Assembly (NCBI GenBank): GCA_003054495.1
Contig: CP028514.1
Span: 980,501 to 1,044,500 of the forward strand
Source of the DNA: Carboxydocella thermautotrophica
GTDB lineage: Bacteria; Bacillota; GCA-003054495; Carboxydocellales; Carboxydocellaceae
Length of the DNA stretch: 64,000 bases
Direction of reading: 5' to 3'
Shown: one piece after another, positions 43,994 through 51,164 of the stretch
Layout of the letters: each line of letters opens with the position of its first letter
How positions within the stretch are numbered: the stretch's first letter is position 1
The notes under the pieces: generated by a model
The model's input: the letters and a program-made list of their open reading frames with translations, nothing else
What the model was told of the DNA's origin: nothing
Database searches by the model: none
Made by a program: the position numbers and the translations under genes

Positions 43994-44014
43994 TCAGGTG
44001 GCTTTAATTTTTTT
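43985..44014 (+). terminator. Terminator of the candidate RiPP operon
   Basis: GCCACCTGA/TCAGGTGGC (43985-43993 with 43994-44002) is a perfect 9-bp palindrome, in practice a 7-bp stem with a 4-nt loop, followed by TTTAATTTTTTT. Confidence 0.88.
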
Positions 44015-44029
44015 GAAGCAAAAATTTTG

Positions 44030-44088
44030 TTGACAGTAAGCTGAGCGGAATGGTAGAATAAGGTCAGGAAAATACCTATACGGGGTAT
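44030..44088 (+). promoter_or_regulatory. Promoter and ATACCY-N5-GGGTAT operator of the Trx-TrxR gene
   Basis: TTGACA (44030-44035), 18 bp, TAGAAT (44054-44059), followed by ATACCT-ATACG-GGGTAT (44072-44088). The palindrome has one inner mismatch compared with the other copies and lies between transcription start and RBS. Confidence 0.75.
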
Positions 44089-44102
44089 AAGGAGGAAGAA
44101 AA

Positions 44103-45392
44103 ATGAGTGAATTTGTAAAAGAGATCAGTGCAGCTGAATTTGAGTCTGAGGTATTGCACAGTGAACTGCCGGTAGCAGTTGATTTTTATTCCACAGATTG
44201 TCCGCCCTGTGCTTATCTGGCTCCCAGTTATGAACGGATCGCTGAACAATATGGTTCTATGATGAAATTTGTGAAAATCTATCGCCAGGGCAACCGGGAA
44301 CTGGCCAATCAGCTGGGAGTGAAAGGCAGCCCGACTGTATTGTTTTTCAAGAACGGGGAAGAAGCAGGCAAGCGATTGACGGGATATATCTCAAAACCTC
44401 AATTGCGTCTGGCTGTGGAAGAAATCACCGGGCCCCGTGTCAGGGAAGGTGGTTTGGCCAAGGTAGAGTGTGATGTTCTGATCCTGGGCGGTGGTCCTGC
44501 TGGACTTTCAGCGTCCATATATGCCGGCCGGGCCAAACTGCACACTGTGCTGGTTGACGAAGGATTGCCAGGTGGCCAGGCGGCTACCACTTTCCACATT
44601 GCCAACTATCCCGGTACTCCTGGCACGGTGCGGGGTAGCGAATTGATGCAAAACATGGTCAACCAGGCCAAATCCTTTGGAGTGGAAATTCATGACCTCA
44701 AGGAGATTTTCCAGGTGGATCTGACTGGAGAAAGAAAATATGTGCGTACAGAAGATACCGAGTATTACGCCAAGACAGTGATTATCGCTACCGGGGCGGA
44801 ACCGCGAAAACTGCCGGCTGAAGGGGAAGAAGAATTCAGAGGCCGGGGTGTTCACTACTGTGCTACCTGTGATGGGGCTATGTATCAGGATGCGGATAAT
44901 GTAATTGTTGTCGGAGGTGGAAACTCAGCAGTAGAAGAAGCGGTATTTCTGACCCGCTTTGCCAAACAGGTTACTATTGTGCACCAGTTTGATCACTTCC
45001 AGGCTTCCAAAATTGCTCAGGAGGAGGCCCTTAACCACCCGCAGATTAAAGTGGTGTGGGATTCAGAAGTACGGAAAGTTAACGGAGAAGGACATCTCAC
45101 TTCAGTTACAGTGGAAAATGTAAAAACTGGAGAGCTTACTGATATTCCTGCCAATGGGGTATTCGTCTATATTGGCACCCAGCCCCGGACCCACTGGTTT
45201 AAAGGCCAGGTAGAAATGAATGAATGGGGTTATATTCAAGCCAATGAAGATATGGAGACCAATCTGCCTGGAGTTTTTGCTGCCGGGGATGTACGGGTGA
45301 AAAAATTCCGCCAGGTGATTACAGCTGCTGCTGATGGAGCTATTGCCGGTATCATGGCGGAGAAATACCTGATGGAAAAAGCCAGAGGTTAA
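44103..45392 (+). CDS. Thioredoxin-thioredoxin reductase fusion
   Basis: This 429-residue protein has an N-terminal thioredoxin domain (about 1-110) with active site C33-P-P-C36 in DCPPCAYLAPSY and the cis-Pro in VKGSPTVLFF, followed by an FAD/NADPH thioredoxin reductase domain with LILGGGPAGLSASIYAGR, the redox pair C253-A-T-C256, VVGGGNSAVEEA and NLPGVFAAGDVR. It should pass electrons from NADPH through flavin to its own thioredoxin. The known fusion in Mycobacterium leprae has the reverse order. CPPC instead of CGPC predicts a changed redox potential. It stands alone between its operator-bearing promoter and a terminator. Confidence 0.92.
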   Translation: MSEFVKEISAAEFESEVLHSELPVAVDFYSTDCPPCAYLAPSYERIAEQYGSMMKFVKIYRQGNRELANQLGVKGSPTVLFFKNGEEAGKRLTGYISKPQLRLAVEEITGPRVREGGLAKVECDVLILGGGPAGLSASIYAGRAKLHTVLVDEGLPGGQAATTFHIANYPGTPGTVRGSELMQNMVNQAKSFGVEIHDLKEIFQVDLTGERKYVRTEDTEYYAKTVIIATGAEPRKLPAEGEEEFRGRGVHYCATCDGAMYQDADNVIVVGGGNSAVEEAVFLTRFAKQVTIVHQFDHFQASKIAQEEALNHPQIKVVWDSEVRKVNGEGHLTSVTVENVKTGELTDIPANGVFVYIGTQPRTHWFKGQVEMNEWGYIQANEDMETNLPGVFAAGDVRVKKFRQVITAAADGAIAGIMAEKYLMEKARG

Positions 45393-45399
45393 GAAAGAT

Positions 45400-45427
45400 A
45401 GCTGCAGTGCTTAACTGCAGCTTTTTT
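45400..45427 (+). terminator. Terminator after Trx-TrxR gene
   Basis: A 9-bp perfect stem AGCTGCAGT/ACTGCAGCT (45400-45408 with 45414-45422) is followed by a T-run. Confidence 0.9.
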
Positions 45428-45428
45428 A

Positions 45429-45457
45429 TTGACGCCAACCAGCAACAGTAGTAAACT
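45429..45457 (+). promoter_or_regulatory. Possible promoter of the triple-HTH regulator
   Basis: TTGACG (45429-45434), 17-bp spacer, TAAACT (45452-45457), directly behind the terminator. Confidence 0.55.
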
Positions 45458-45502
45458 AGTTACGTAATATATATAAAGTTGGCGAAAAGGGTGGGAGAGA
45501 GG

Positions 45503-46273
45503 ATGCAGATTAATGGCAACAAAATTCGGGAATTACGGGAAGCCCGCGGCTATAACCTGGTGGATTTTGCTGCAAAAGCCGGGTTATCCCCTTCCTATTT
45601 GAGCGAAATAGAACGGGGAGCGAAAAAGCCTTCACTGAAAACCCTGGGGCGTATTGCCAGTGCCTTGAATGTACCCCGTGAGGAGATAGTAGACATTTCC
45701 CAGGATGATGAAGGCCTGACTTTTGGGGACCGGGTAAGGCTGGCCCGTAAGAATAAGGGCTGGACGGTAACAGAACTGGCGCTAAAGGTGGGGTTATCTC
45801 CGGCCTATATCAGCGAGGTTGAAAAGGATAAAGTAATACCGGCAGTGAGTACCATGCGGCGTCTGGCCCAGGTGCTGGAAGTGAGTGTACCTACACTTCT
45901 CAATGAAAATGCCGCTTTAGGTCTGAAAGTGCGCATGCTGCGGGAAGAACAGGGCTTGACCCAGGCGGCTCTGGCTGGTGCGGCAGGGATTTCTGCTGGG
46001 ATGATCGCCCAGATTGAACAGGGAAAAGTCCAGCCCTCTTTCCGCACCATTGAGCGAATTGCCCAGGTACTGGGGGTATCGCCCTGTTATTTTGTCATGG
46101 ATAATGAGAAACCGGAGGAAATTATCACAACCTTCAGCCCGCAATTGCGAGAACTGTTACAGGAAGAAAATGTGCAGGCTATCCTGCGCCAGATCTGTCA
46201 TATGACAGAAAAAGAAATCCGTTTTATTCTTAATTTCATTCAGCTCTATCGGAAATCACGGTTGGATGAATGA
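45503..46273 (+). CDS. Transcriptional regulator with three tandem XRE helix-turn-helix domains
   Basis: This 256-residue protein contains three Cro/CI-type DNA-binding domains in a row: about 4-58 (IRELREARGYNLVDFAAKAG, SPSYLSEIERG), 68-122 (VRLARKNKGWTVTELALKVG, SPAYISEVEKD) and 136-190 (VRMLREEQGLTQAALAGAAG, SAGMIAQIEQG), followed by a helical tail of about 65 residues (ITTFSPQLRELLQEENVQAI to FILNFIQLYRK) like that of XRE-type sporulation/CI repressors. Three domains could bind long or composite operators. ATG 45503 follows GGGAGAGAGG. Its place amid the operator-bearing redox genes makes it a candidate local regulator, though the 17-bp palindromes look CsoR-like. Confidence 0.85.
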   Translation: MQINGNKIRELREARGYNLVDFAAKAGLSPSYLSEIERGAKKPSLKTLGRIASALNVPREEIVDISQDDEGLTFGDRVRLARKNKGWTVTELALKVGLSPAYISEVEKDKVIPAVSTMRRLAQVLEVSVPTLLNENAALGLKVRMLREEQGLTQAALAGAAGISAGMIAQIEQGKVQPSFRTIERIAQVLGVSPCYFVMDNEKPEEIITTFSPQLRELLQEENVQAILRQICHMTEKEIRFILNFIQLYRKSRLDE

Positions 46274-46282
46274 ATTTTCTTA

Positions 46283-46339
46283 TTGACAGCGAAAAACTTG
46301 TAGAATATAATTTGATTAGAATATACCCTATCAGGGTAG
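46283..46339 (+). promoter_or_regulatory. Promoter and ATACCC-N5-GGGTAG operator of the ferredoxin operon
   Basis: TTGACA (46283-46288), 17 bp, TATAAT (46306-46311) is fully consensus. ATACCC-TATCA-GGGTAG (46323-46339) follows at the transcription start. Confidence 0.82.
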
Positions 46340-46353
46340 GGTGGAGGGAGAAG

Positions 46354-46548
46354 ATGTCTTCGACAAAAAGGGCCTTTCTTGATCCTGCTATTTGTAAAAA
46401 CTGTCAGAGCTGCCCTCCCGCGGAACAATGCCCGGCCTATGCTATTGTAAGGGAAGATGAAGACGATTTTCGTTTTGTCGATCCCATGTGTGTAGGCTGT
46501 GGCAAATGTATTACCAATTGCCCTTATCAGGCTATCCGGTTGGTGTAA
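46354..46548 (+). CDS. Small 2[4Fe-4S] ferredoxin-like protein
   Basis: This 64-residue protein has two cluster motifs: CKNCQSCPPAEQCPA, with three residues inserted before the last Cys, and the classical CVGCGKCITNCP. It is a soluble electron carrier or a small Fe-S partner. ATG 46354 lies behind GGAGGGAG; a longer frame from 46270 would start upstream of the promoter and is not real. It is first in an operator-controlled operon with the Cys-rich 63-aa gene. Confidence 0.85.
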   Translation: MSSTKRAFLDPAICKNCQSCPPAEQCPAYAIVREDEDDFRFVDPMCVGCGKCITNCPYQAIRLV

Positions 46549-46561
46549 AGGGGGAAGCACT

Positions 46562-46753
46562 GTGCTGGAATGCAGTGATTGTGCCGCCATCCTGGGTGAT
46601 TACCTGCGGCCCAAATTTTATGGTTCTGAAAAAGGAAAACCTGCAGGCCGCGAATGTGAAAGAAATTATTGCCCAAACTGTGGCGGTATTAATTATGCGC
46701 TGGATTGTACTTTTTATCACAATTGCATCTATTCAGTATGGAAATGCCTTTAA
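46562..46753 (+). CDS. 63-aa eight-Cys protein
   Basis: GTG 46562, preceded by AAGGGGGAAG, starts a 63-residue frame with Cys at 4, 7, 32, 37, 40, 49, 55 and 62: C-x2-C at the N-terminus, CPNCGG in the middle, and three more C-terminal Cys among aromatic residues. It looks like a zinc-ribbon or small Fe-S protein. The neighbour is the ferredoxin gene 13 nt upstream, so both are cotranscribed. No family recognised; the start codon choice rests on spacing. Confidence 0.55.
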   Translation: MLECSDCAAILGDYLRPKFYGSEKGKPAGRECERNYCPNCGGINYALDCTFYHNCIYSVWKCL

Positions 46754-46766
46754 GCCGGATGATGGC

Positions 46767-46916
46767 ATGATGCCTGGTATGATCAAATTTGCCCTGAAAG
46801 GCAAAGACTGTCGGGAAGATTTACTCAATTTGGACAGAGTCCAACAGCAGATTCTGGCGGAAAAAACAGAAAGCCTGGGCGGCAATGTAAACCGTCTGGC
46901 TACGCTGTTTCTGTGA
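46767..46916 (+). CDS. Possible 49-aa hypothetical protein
   Basis: The frame starting at ATG 46767 (or 46770) encodes a charged, probably helical peptide with segments ALKGKDCREDLLNLDRVQQQ and LAEKTESLGGNVNRLA. It begins 13 nt after the preceding stop and has only a weak RBS. It might be translated by coupling. Low confidence that it is a gene. Confidence 0.3.
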   Translation: MMPGMIKFALKGKDCREDLLNLDRVQQQILAEKTESLGGNVNRLATLFL

Positions 46917-46924
46917 TCTGGCTC

Positions 46925-46971
46925 TTGTATTGAAGCGGTACAATCTGCTATAATATACCCTAAGGGGGTAG
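46925..46971 (+). promoter_or_regulatory. Promoter and ATACCC-N5-GGGTAG operator of the rex operon
   Basis: TTGTAT (46925-46930), 18 bp, TATAAT (46949-46954). The palindrome ATACCC-TAAGG-GGGTAG (46955-46971) abuts the -10 box, so a bound protein would cover the transcription start. A hairpin GGCG-TGC/GCA-CGCC (about 46971-46990) follows in the leader. Confidence 0.78.
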
Positions 46972-47016
46972 GCGAGTGCTTGCACCCGCCTTTATTCACA
47001 ATGGAGGGTGAGCGGT

Positions 47017-47697
47017 ATGAAAAATAAAGAGATTCCGGAACTGGTAGTCCGACGACTCAATCTCTATGCCCGCTGTCTGGGCTATCTGGAGGAAATGGGG
47101 GTATTAACTGTTTCATCTAAGGAACTAGGGGATCGCCTGGGCATTGCTGATACGCTGGTGCGGAAAGATTTGTCCTATCTGGGGGAATTCGGTCATCGAG
47201 GGGTAGGTTACTATGTCAGCCAGTTGCGCCATTCCATCCGCAAAATGATGGGGGCGGACAAACCCCGAGCATTAGTAATCGTTGGCGCTGGCAACCTGGG
47301 GCTAGGAATTGGCAAATATCACCAGCATTTTCTGGATAATCACCGGGTGGTGGCATATTTTGATACTGATCCGGAGAAAATCGGTCAATCGGTAGAGGGA
47401 ATTCCGATCTATCCCATGGAAAAGATGGAGGAGATAGTTGCTGGCATGGGAGTGGAGCTGGCGGTACTGGCGGTTCCCAAGGATCAGGCCCAGCGGGCGG
47501 CTGAAAAACTGGTACTGGCCGGGGTGAGGGGGATTTTGAACTTTGCTCCTATTGCCCTGCAATTGCCGCCTACAGTGAGGGTTGCCTATGCCGATTTGAC
47601 CCTGGAACTGCAAAACCTGGCCTATTTTCTTGAAAAAGAAGCTAATAGCACTAGCCCGGCCGGCTTTGTCATCAGTCGTCGGCGTAAGGAGGGGTAG
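47017..47697 (+). CDS. rex: Redox-sensing transcriptional repressor Rex
   Basis: This 226-residue repressor reads the NADH/NAD+ ratio. The N-terminal winged helix (VVRRLNLYARCLGYL, VSSKELGDRLGIADTLVRKD, FGHRGVGYYVSQL) is followed by a Rossmann domain with ALVIVGAGNLGLGIGKY and a YFDTDPEKIGQ segment. Length is slightly above the usual 210-215. ATG 47017 follows GGAGGG; a GTG at 47008 is part of that RBS. Rex usually represses fermentative and respiratory genes under high NAD+. Here it is itself behind a CsoR-like operator and cotranscribed with a small peptide, a DUF5714-like protein and a two-component pair. Confidence 0.9.
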   Translation: MKNKEIPELVVRRLNLYARCLGYLEEMGVLTVSSKELGDRLGIADTLVRKDLSYLGEFGHRGVGYYVSQLRHSIRKMMGADKPRALVIVGAGNLGLGIGKYHQHFLDNHRVVAYFDTDPEKIGQSVEGIPIYPMEKMEEIVAGMGVELAVLAVPKDQAQRAAEKLVLAGVRGILNFAPIALQLPPTVRVAYADLTLELQNLAYFLEKEANSTSPAGFVISRRRKEG

Positions 47698-47699
47698 AT

Positions 47700-47789
47700 T
47701 TGGAAAAATTTTTGGAACTGATTCCGGGCATCTTGCTGGTTCTCTTTATTTTATGGATGCTCCCCAAGAGCGGTACTGGCGGCGGTTGA
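47700..47789 (+). CDS. 29-aa membrane peptide
   Basis: TTG 47700, preceded by AAGGAGGGG, opens a 29-residue frame: a short head, one hydrophobic helix (IPGILLVLFILWMLP) and a tail KSGTGGG. The RBS is strong and the distance right, so translation is likely despite the small size. It may be a helper for a membrane protein such as the kinase encoded further down. Function unknown. Confidence 0.5.
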   Translation: MEKFLELIPGILLVLFILWMLPKSGTGGG

Positions 47790-47855
47790 GCGGGGGGCGC
47801 CTGTGAGGTTCCCTGGTCCAGGGAACAGGATGAAAAAAAGAGGAGGAAATAACCT

Positions 47856-48554
47856 GTGCAAAGAGATGCCTGTTTTGTCTGTGGTCAGCCCTTGATATAT
47901 AATGACCAGACAGTTGAACAGACCTGTGTTTTCTGTGGGGAAAAGGAAATGAATGCTATAACTTGTCCTAACGGGCACTATCTCTGTAACCGTTGCCATG
48001 GCCTGGATGCCCTGGGGGTGATCCGGGAAACAACTCTGAAATCCTCAGAAACAGTGCCTGAAGTCCTGGCGGAATTTTTAATGCAACACCCCACGGTTGC
48101 TATGCATGGACCGGAACATCATGCCCTGGTGCCAGCGGTACTGGTAGCGGTAACGGCTAATTTACTGGGCCTGGAGGAAAAGGAGGCCCTGGTGAAAGAG
48201 GCTATCAAACGGGGTAGCAGGGTACCAGGTGGACATTGCGGCTACTTTGGCGCTTGTGGAGCCGGGGTCGGTGTGGGCATTGCTGTCTCCGTGCTGACAG
48301 GAGCGACACCGTTGAAAAGGGAAGAGTGGTCCTGGGCGAACCGGGCAACTGCTATGGCTTTAGAGAAAATGGCGGATACCGGCGGCCCCCGTTGTTGCAA
48401 ACGCTGTACCATGCTGGCCCTGGCAGCCGGGAGGGAAGCCATTGCCCGCTTTTTGCAGGTGGAACTGCCCGCGGCTGCTGACTGGAAATGTCGTTATTTT
48501 TCCCGCAATCGCCAGTGTCTGGGACGGCAATGTCCCTTTTGGGGGGATAAATGA
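47856..48554 (+). CDS. DUF5714-like cysteine-rich protein
   Basis: This 232-residue protein starts with a zinc-ribbon-like segment (ACFVCGQPL, CVFCGEKE, CPNGHYLCNRCHG) and continues with a helical domain containing VPGGHCGYFGACGAGVGVGIAVSV and GGPRCCKRCTMLAL, ending with CRYFSRNRQCLGRQCPFWG. About 16 Cys suggest several metal or Fe-S sites. I recall such proteins from methanogens and Clostridia as DUF5714, without known function. GTG 47856 follows AGGAGGAAAT. Its stop overlaps the histidine kinase start (ATGATG). Assignment to DUF5714 is from memory. Confidence 0.6.
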   Translation: MQRDACFVCGQPLIYNDQTVEQTCVFCGEKEMNAITCPNGHYLCNRCHGLDALGVIRETTLKSSETVPEVLAEFLMQHPTVAMHGPEHHALVPAVLVAVTANLLGLEEKEALVKEAIKRGSRVPGGHCGYFGACGAGVGVGIAVSVLTGATPLKREEWSWANRATAMALEKMADTGGPRCCKRCTMLALAAGREAIARFLQVELPAAADWKCRYFSRNRQCLGRQCPFWGDK

Positions 48555-49777
48555 TGACGAAAGTTCAACGTTATTTATTGCTGGTGGTCGCCATTATGGC
48601 TGCCACTTTATTTTTCTTCGGTTTGCGCCAATTTGCACAAACTGAGGAACATATTCGGTCTATTTATTTGGAACGGGGAGCCGGAGTGGCCTGGCAAGTG
48701 GAAAACCGCTTGCGTCAATCCGGCCCAGTTAAACTCGATGAGGTGTTGTTAAGTATTGTTGGCCAGCGGGAAATAGCCGGATTGGTCGTATATAACCGGG
48801 AGTTAAAGGCGCTGGCACGAGCAGGCAGTATTGACCCCAGGCCATTAAAGTTAGAGAAATTGCCCCATGTGGAACCAGGTGAACAGGGGCTTGTGGTCTG
48901 GGTTCCTGTTCACTTGCCCGGGATTGACGGCGAGGGGAAAGGAAACAGTGGCGAACACAGACCGCGGGTAAAAGGGTTGCAGATTGTGTTTGAACCTATT
49001 ACAGCCCAAAGCCTGCGCAGGGTGTCCTACTGGCAGCTAATTGCCAGCCTGGGGATTAGTCTGGGGTTTGTGTTGATGTCCTGGAATTTGTTGCAAAAAG
49101 AAAAAGAGGATATAAAAAAAGAAAAACTGGCTGAAATTGGTTTGCTCATGGCGGGCATTGCCCATGAAGTGCGAAATCCCGTGGCTGCGGTCAAAGGATT
49201 GGGACAACTGCTGTTAATGGATGAGTCTGATCCGGAAAAAAGGGAATATTTACAGAGCATTGTTGAAGAAAGCGGGCGTCTTGAGGAGTTTGCCGCTATT
49301 TTACTGACCTATACCAGGAGCGGAATTTTGCCGGTTGAGCCTATTTATATAAAGGAAATATTCGAGGAACTGGCATGGAAGTACGGGCCGGAACGCCTGA
49401 TTGTGGAAATGGACAAGCAAGAGGCCAGGGTATTAGCAAACGGCGAAGCCTTGCGTCATGTCCTGTTAAATCTGCTGCAGAACGCCTGGCAGGTCATGGG
49501 AAGAAAAGAGGAAGCGCTGGTGGTAAAATTTAGAGAAGAAAAAGACTGGTTGTGGGTAGACATTTTTGACCGCGGACCGGGTTTCGGCGAAAAAGTACTG
49601 CAAATGGAAGGACTAATGGAATCGGACAAACCCGGCGGTTACGGGCTGGGCCTTGCTTTATCCCGTAAAATAACCGAGCTGATGGGTGGCGAATTGATCC
49701 TGGCCAATTATAATGGCGGGGGTCGGGTTACACTCAAGCTGAGGAGGTGGGAGGATGAAAAAGATACTGGTTATTGA
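48551..49777 (+). CDS. Sensor histidine kinase
   Basis: This 408-residue membrane kinase has an N-terminal helix, an extracytoplasmic sensor region of about 130 residues, a second helix (about 160-178) and a cytoplasmic HisKA/HATPase core: phospho-acceptor H205 in IAHEVRNPVAAVKGLGQLL, N box LRHVLLNLLQNAW, G1 FDRGPGFG and G2 GGYGLGLALSRKI. Such NtrB/ZraS-type kinases pair with NtrC-family regulators, and the regulator gene overlaps its end by 23 nt. The signal is unknown; the rex neighbourhood suggests redox or respiratory input. Confidence 0.9.
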   Translation: MMTKVQRYLLLVVAIMAATLFFFGLRQFAQTEEHIRSIYLERGAGVAWQVENRLRQSGPVKLDEVLLSIVGQREIAGLVVYNRELKALARAGSIDPRPLKLEKLPHVEPGEQGLVVWVPVHLPGIDGEGKGNSGEHRPRVKGLQIVFEPITAQSLRRVSYWQLIASLGISLGFVLMSWNLLQKEKEDIKKEKLAEIGLLMAGIAHEVRNPVAAVKGLGQLLLMDESDPEKREYLQSIVEESGRLEEFAAILLTYTRSGILPVEPIYIKEIFEELAWKYGPERLIVEMDKQEARVLANGEALRHVLLNLLQNAWQVMGRKEEALVVKFREEKDWLWVDIFDRGPGFGEKVLQMEGLMESDKPGGYGLGLALSRKITELMGGELILANYNGGGRVTLKLRRWEDEKDTGY

Positions 49778-51068
49778 TGATGAGAAATCCGTACGTTTGA
49801 TGCTTGGTGGGATGTTAAAAAAGCTTGGCTTTGAAACGGAAGCAGCAGAAAATGCAGAAAGAGCCTTTGCACTCTGGCGGCAACAACATTTTGATGCTGT
49901 TTTTTGCGACTTGCGTTTGCCGGATAAAAACGGTATTGAGGTGGTGCGGGAGTTACGAGCTCAGGGTTTTGACGGTGCACTTCTGGTAATTACGGCCTAT
50001 GGTACAATTGAAACTGCCGTTCAGGCTATTCAGGCAGGAGCTGATGACTTTCTGACCAAACCACTGTCTGGTCCGGAGCAGTTACAGACCGTATTAAATA
50101 AAGCATTGGAACGCCGTAAACTGTTGCGTCGGGTGCAAGCGGAAAAATACCGGGATGGGGTTCCGGAGTTTATAGGAGTGGACCCTTTGAGCAGGAATCT
50201 TTTAGAGAAAATCAAGGTAGTTGCCCAGGTGGACACAACCGTTCTGTTGACTGGCGAAACGGGAACAGGCAAAGAAGTAGTGGCCCGCCTCTTACATGCA
50301 TTCAGTCAACGCAGGGATGAACCCTTTCTGGCGGTCAACTGCGCGGCGTTGACGGAAAGTTTACTGGAAAGCCAGCTATTTGGGCATGAAAAAGGGGCTT
50401 TTACCGGTGCCCAGCAGAGTTATCCCGGTTTATTGCGTCTGGCTGATGGTGGAACCCTGTTTTTGGATGAAATCGGAGAATTGCCTTTATCGTTGCAGGC
50501 CAAACTGCTTCGGGTTTTGCAGGAACGGGTTGTAATGCCGGTAGGAGGAGTGAAGGAAATCAGGATTGATGTGCGCCTGGTGGCGGCCACTAATCGGGAT
50601 CTTGCGCAAGAAGTAGCCGCTGGACGTTTTCGGGCCGACTTGTATTATCGTTTGAATGTGGTTCAGCTCACCATACCACCATTAAGGGAGCGGAAAGGGG
50701 ATATTCTGCCTCTGTTGCAGCATTTTTGTGCCAGGCAGGCGGCCAAACTGGGCAAGCCGAAGCCGGAATTTGATGAGGAATTAGAGGCCAGGGCGCTGGC
50801 ATATTCCTGGCCGGGGAATGTGCGGGAATTAGCGAATGTGGCTGAACGATCCATGTTGTTTTGGGACGGGCGTCAGGAAACCTTTGATCTTGATTTGCCG
50901 GTCCTGCCTGAAACTGGTGAAAGTGAAGTAAATCTTTACCGGTTAGAACGTAAGGCCATAGAACGGGCACTGGTCCTGGCCGGGGGTAACAGGAAAAAGG
51001 CAGCGGCTTTATTAGGGATCAGCCTCAGGACTTTATACTATAAAATGCAAAATTATTGCATTAAATAG
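49755..51068 (+). CDS. NtrC-family sigma-54-dependent response regulator
   Basis: This 437-residue regulator has a receiver domain (VIDDEKS acidic pocket, phospho-acceptor D52 in FCDLRLPDKNG), a sigma-54 activator AAA+ domain with Walker A GETGTGKEVVAR, the sigma-54-contacting GAFTGA loop (residues 214-219), Walker B GGTLFLDEIGELP and a C-terminal Fis-type helix-turn-helix (GNRKKAAALLGISLRTLYYKM). It is the partner of the preceding kinase. A sigma-54 promoter and a cluster of TTGCA/TGCAA half-sites lie just downstream, so its target is very probably the NapH-like gene behind it. Confidence 0.93.
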   Translation: MKKILVIDDEKSVRLMLGGMLKKLGFETEAAENAERAFALWRQQHFDAVFCDLRLPDKNGIEVVRELRAQGFDGALLVITAYGTIETAVQAIQAGADDFLTKPLSGPEQLQTVLNKALERRKLLRRVQAEKYRDGVPEFIGVDPLSRNLLEKIKVVAQVDTTVLLTGETGTGKEVVARLLHAFSQRRDEPFLAVNCAALTESLLESQLFGHEKGAFTGAQQSYPGLLRLADGGTLFLDEIGELPLSLQAKLLRVLQERVVMPVGGVKEIRIDVRLVAATNRDLAQEVAAGRFRADLYYRLNVVQLTIPPLRERKGDILPLLQHFCARQAAKLGKPKPEFDEELEARALAYSWPGNVRELANVAERSMLFWDGRQETFDLDLPVLPETGESEVNLYRLERKAIERALVLAGGNRKKAAALLGISLRTLYYKMQNYCIK

Positions 51069-51081
51069 TGCAATTTTTGCA
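51046..51081 (+). promoter_or_regulatory. Putative enhancer (UAS) of the NtrC-type regulator
   Basis: Four alternating half-sites, TGCAA (51046-51050), TTGCA (51056-51060), TGCAA (51069-51073) and TTGCA (51077-51081), form two inverted pairs about 45-80 bp upstream of the sigma-54 -24 element, the usual range for an activator site. They overlap the 3' end of the regulator gene. Confidence 0.6.
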
Positions 51082-51094
51082 ATTTAAATCCACT

Positions 51095-51121
51095 AAAACC
51101 GCCTTTGTTGGCGGTTTTTTG
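51095..51121 (+). terminator. Terminator after the response regulator gene
   Basis: A 9-bp stem AAAACCGCC/GGCGGTTTT (51095-51103 with 51110-51118) with loop TTTGTT and a T-run. It lies between the UAS and the sigma-54 promoter and insulates the next gene. Confidence 0.9.
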
Positions 51122-51123
51122 TT

Positions 51124-51139
51124 TGGCACGGTTTTTGCC
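51124..51139 (+). promoter_or_regulatory. Sigma-54 (-24/-12) promoter
   Basis: TGGCAC (51124-51129), N5, TTGCC (51135-51139) matches the sigma-54 consensus TGGCAC-N5-TTGCW at all invariant bases. It is 26 bp before the NapH-like gene and directly behind the gene of a GAFTGA-containing activator. Confidence 0.88.
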
Positions 51140-51164
51140 TTATATTCTGGTGGAGGTGGTTTGA

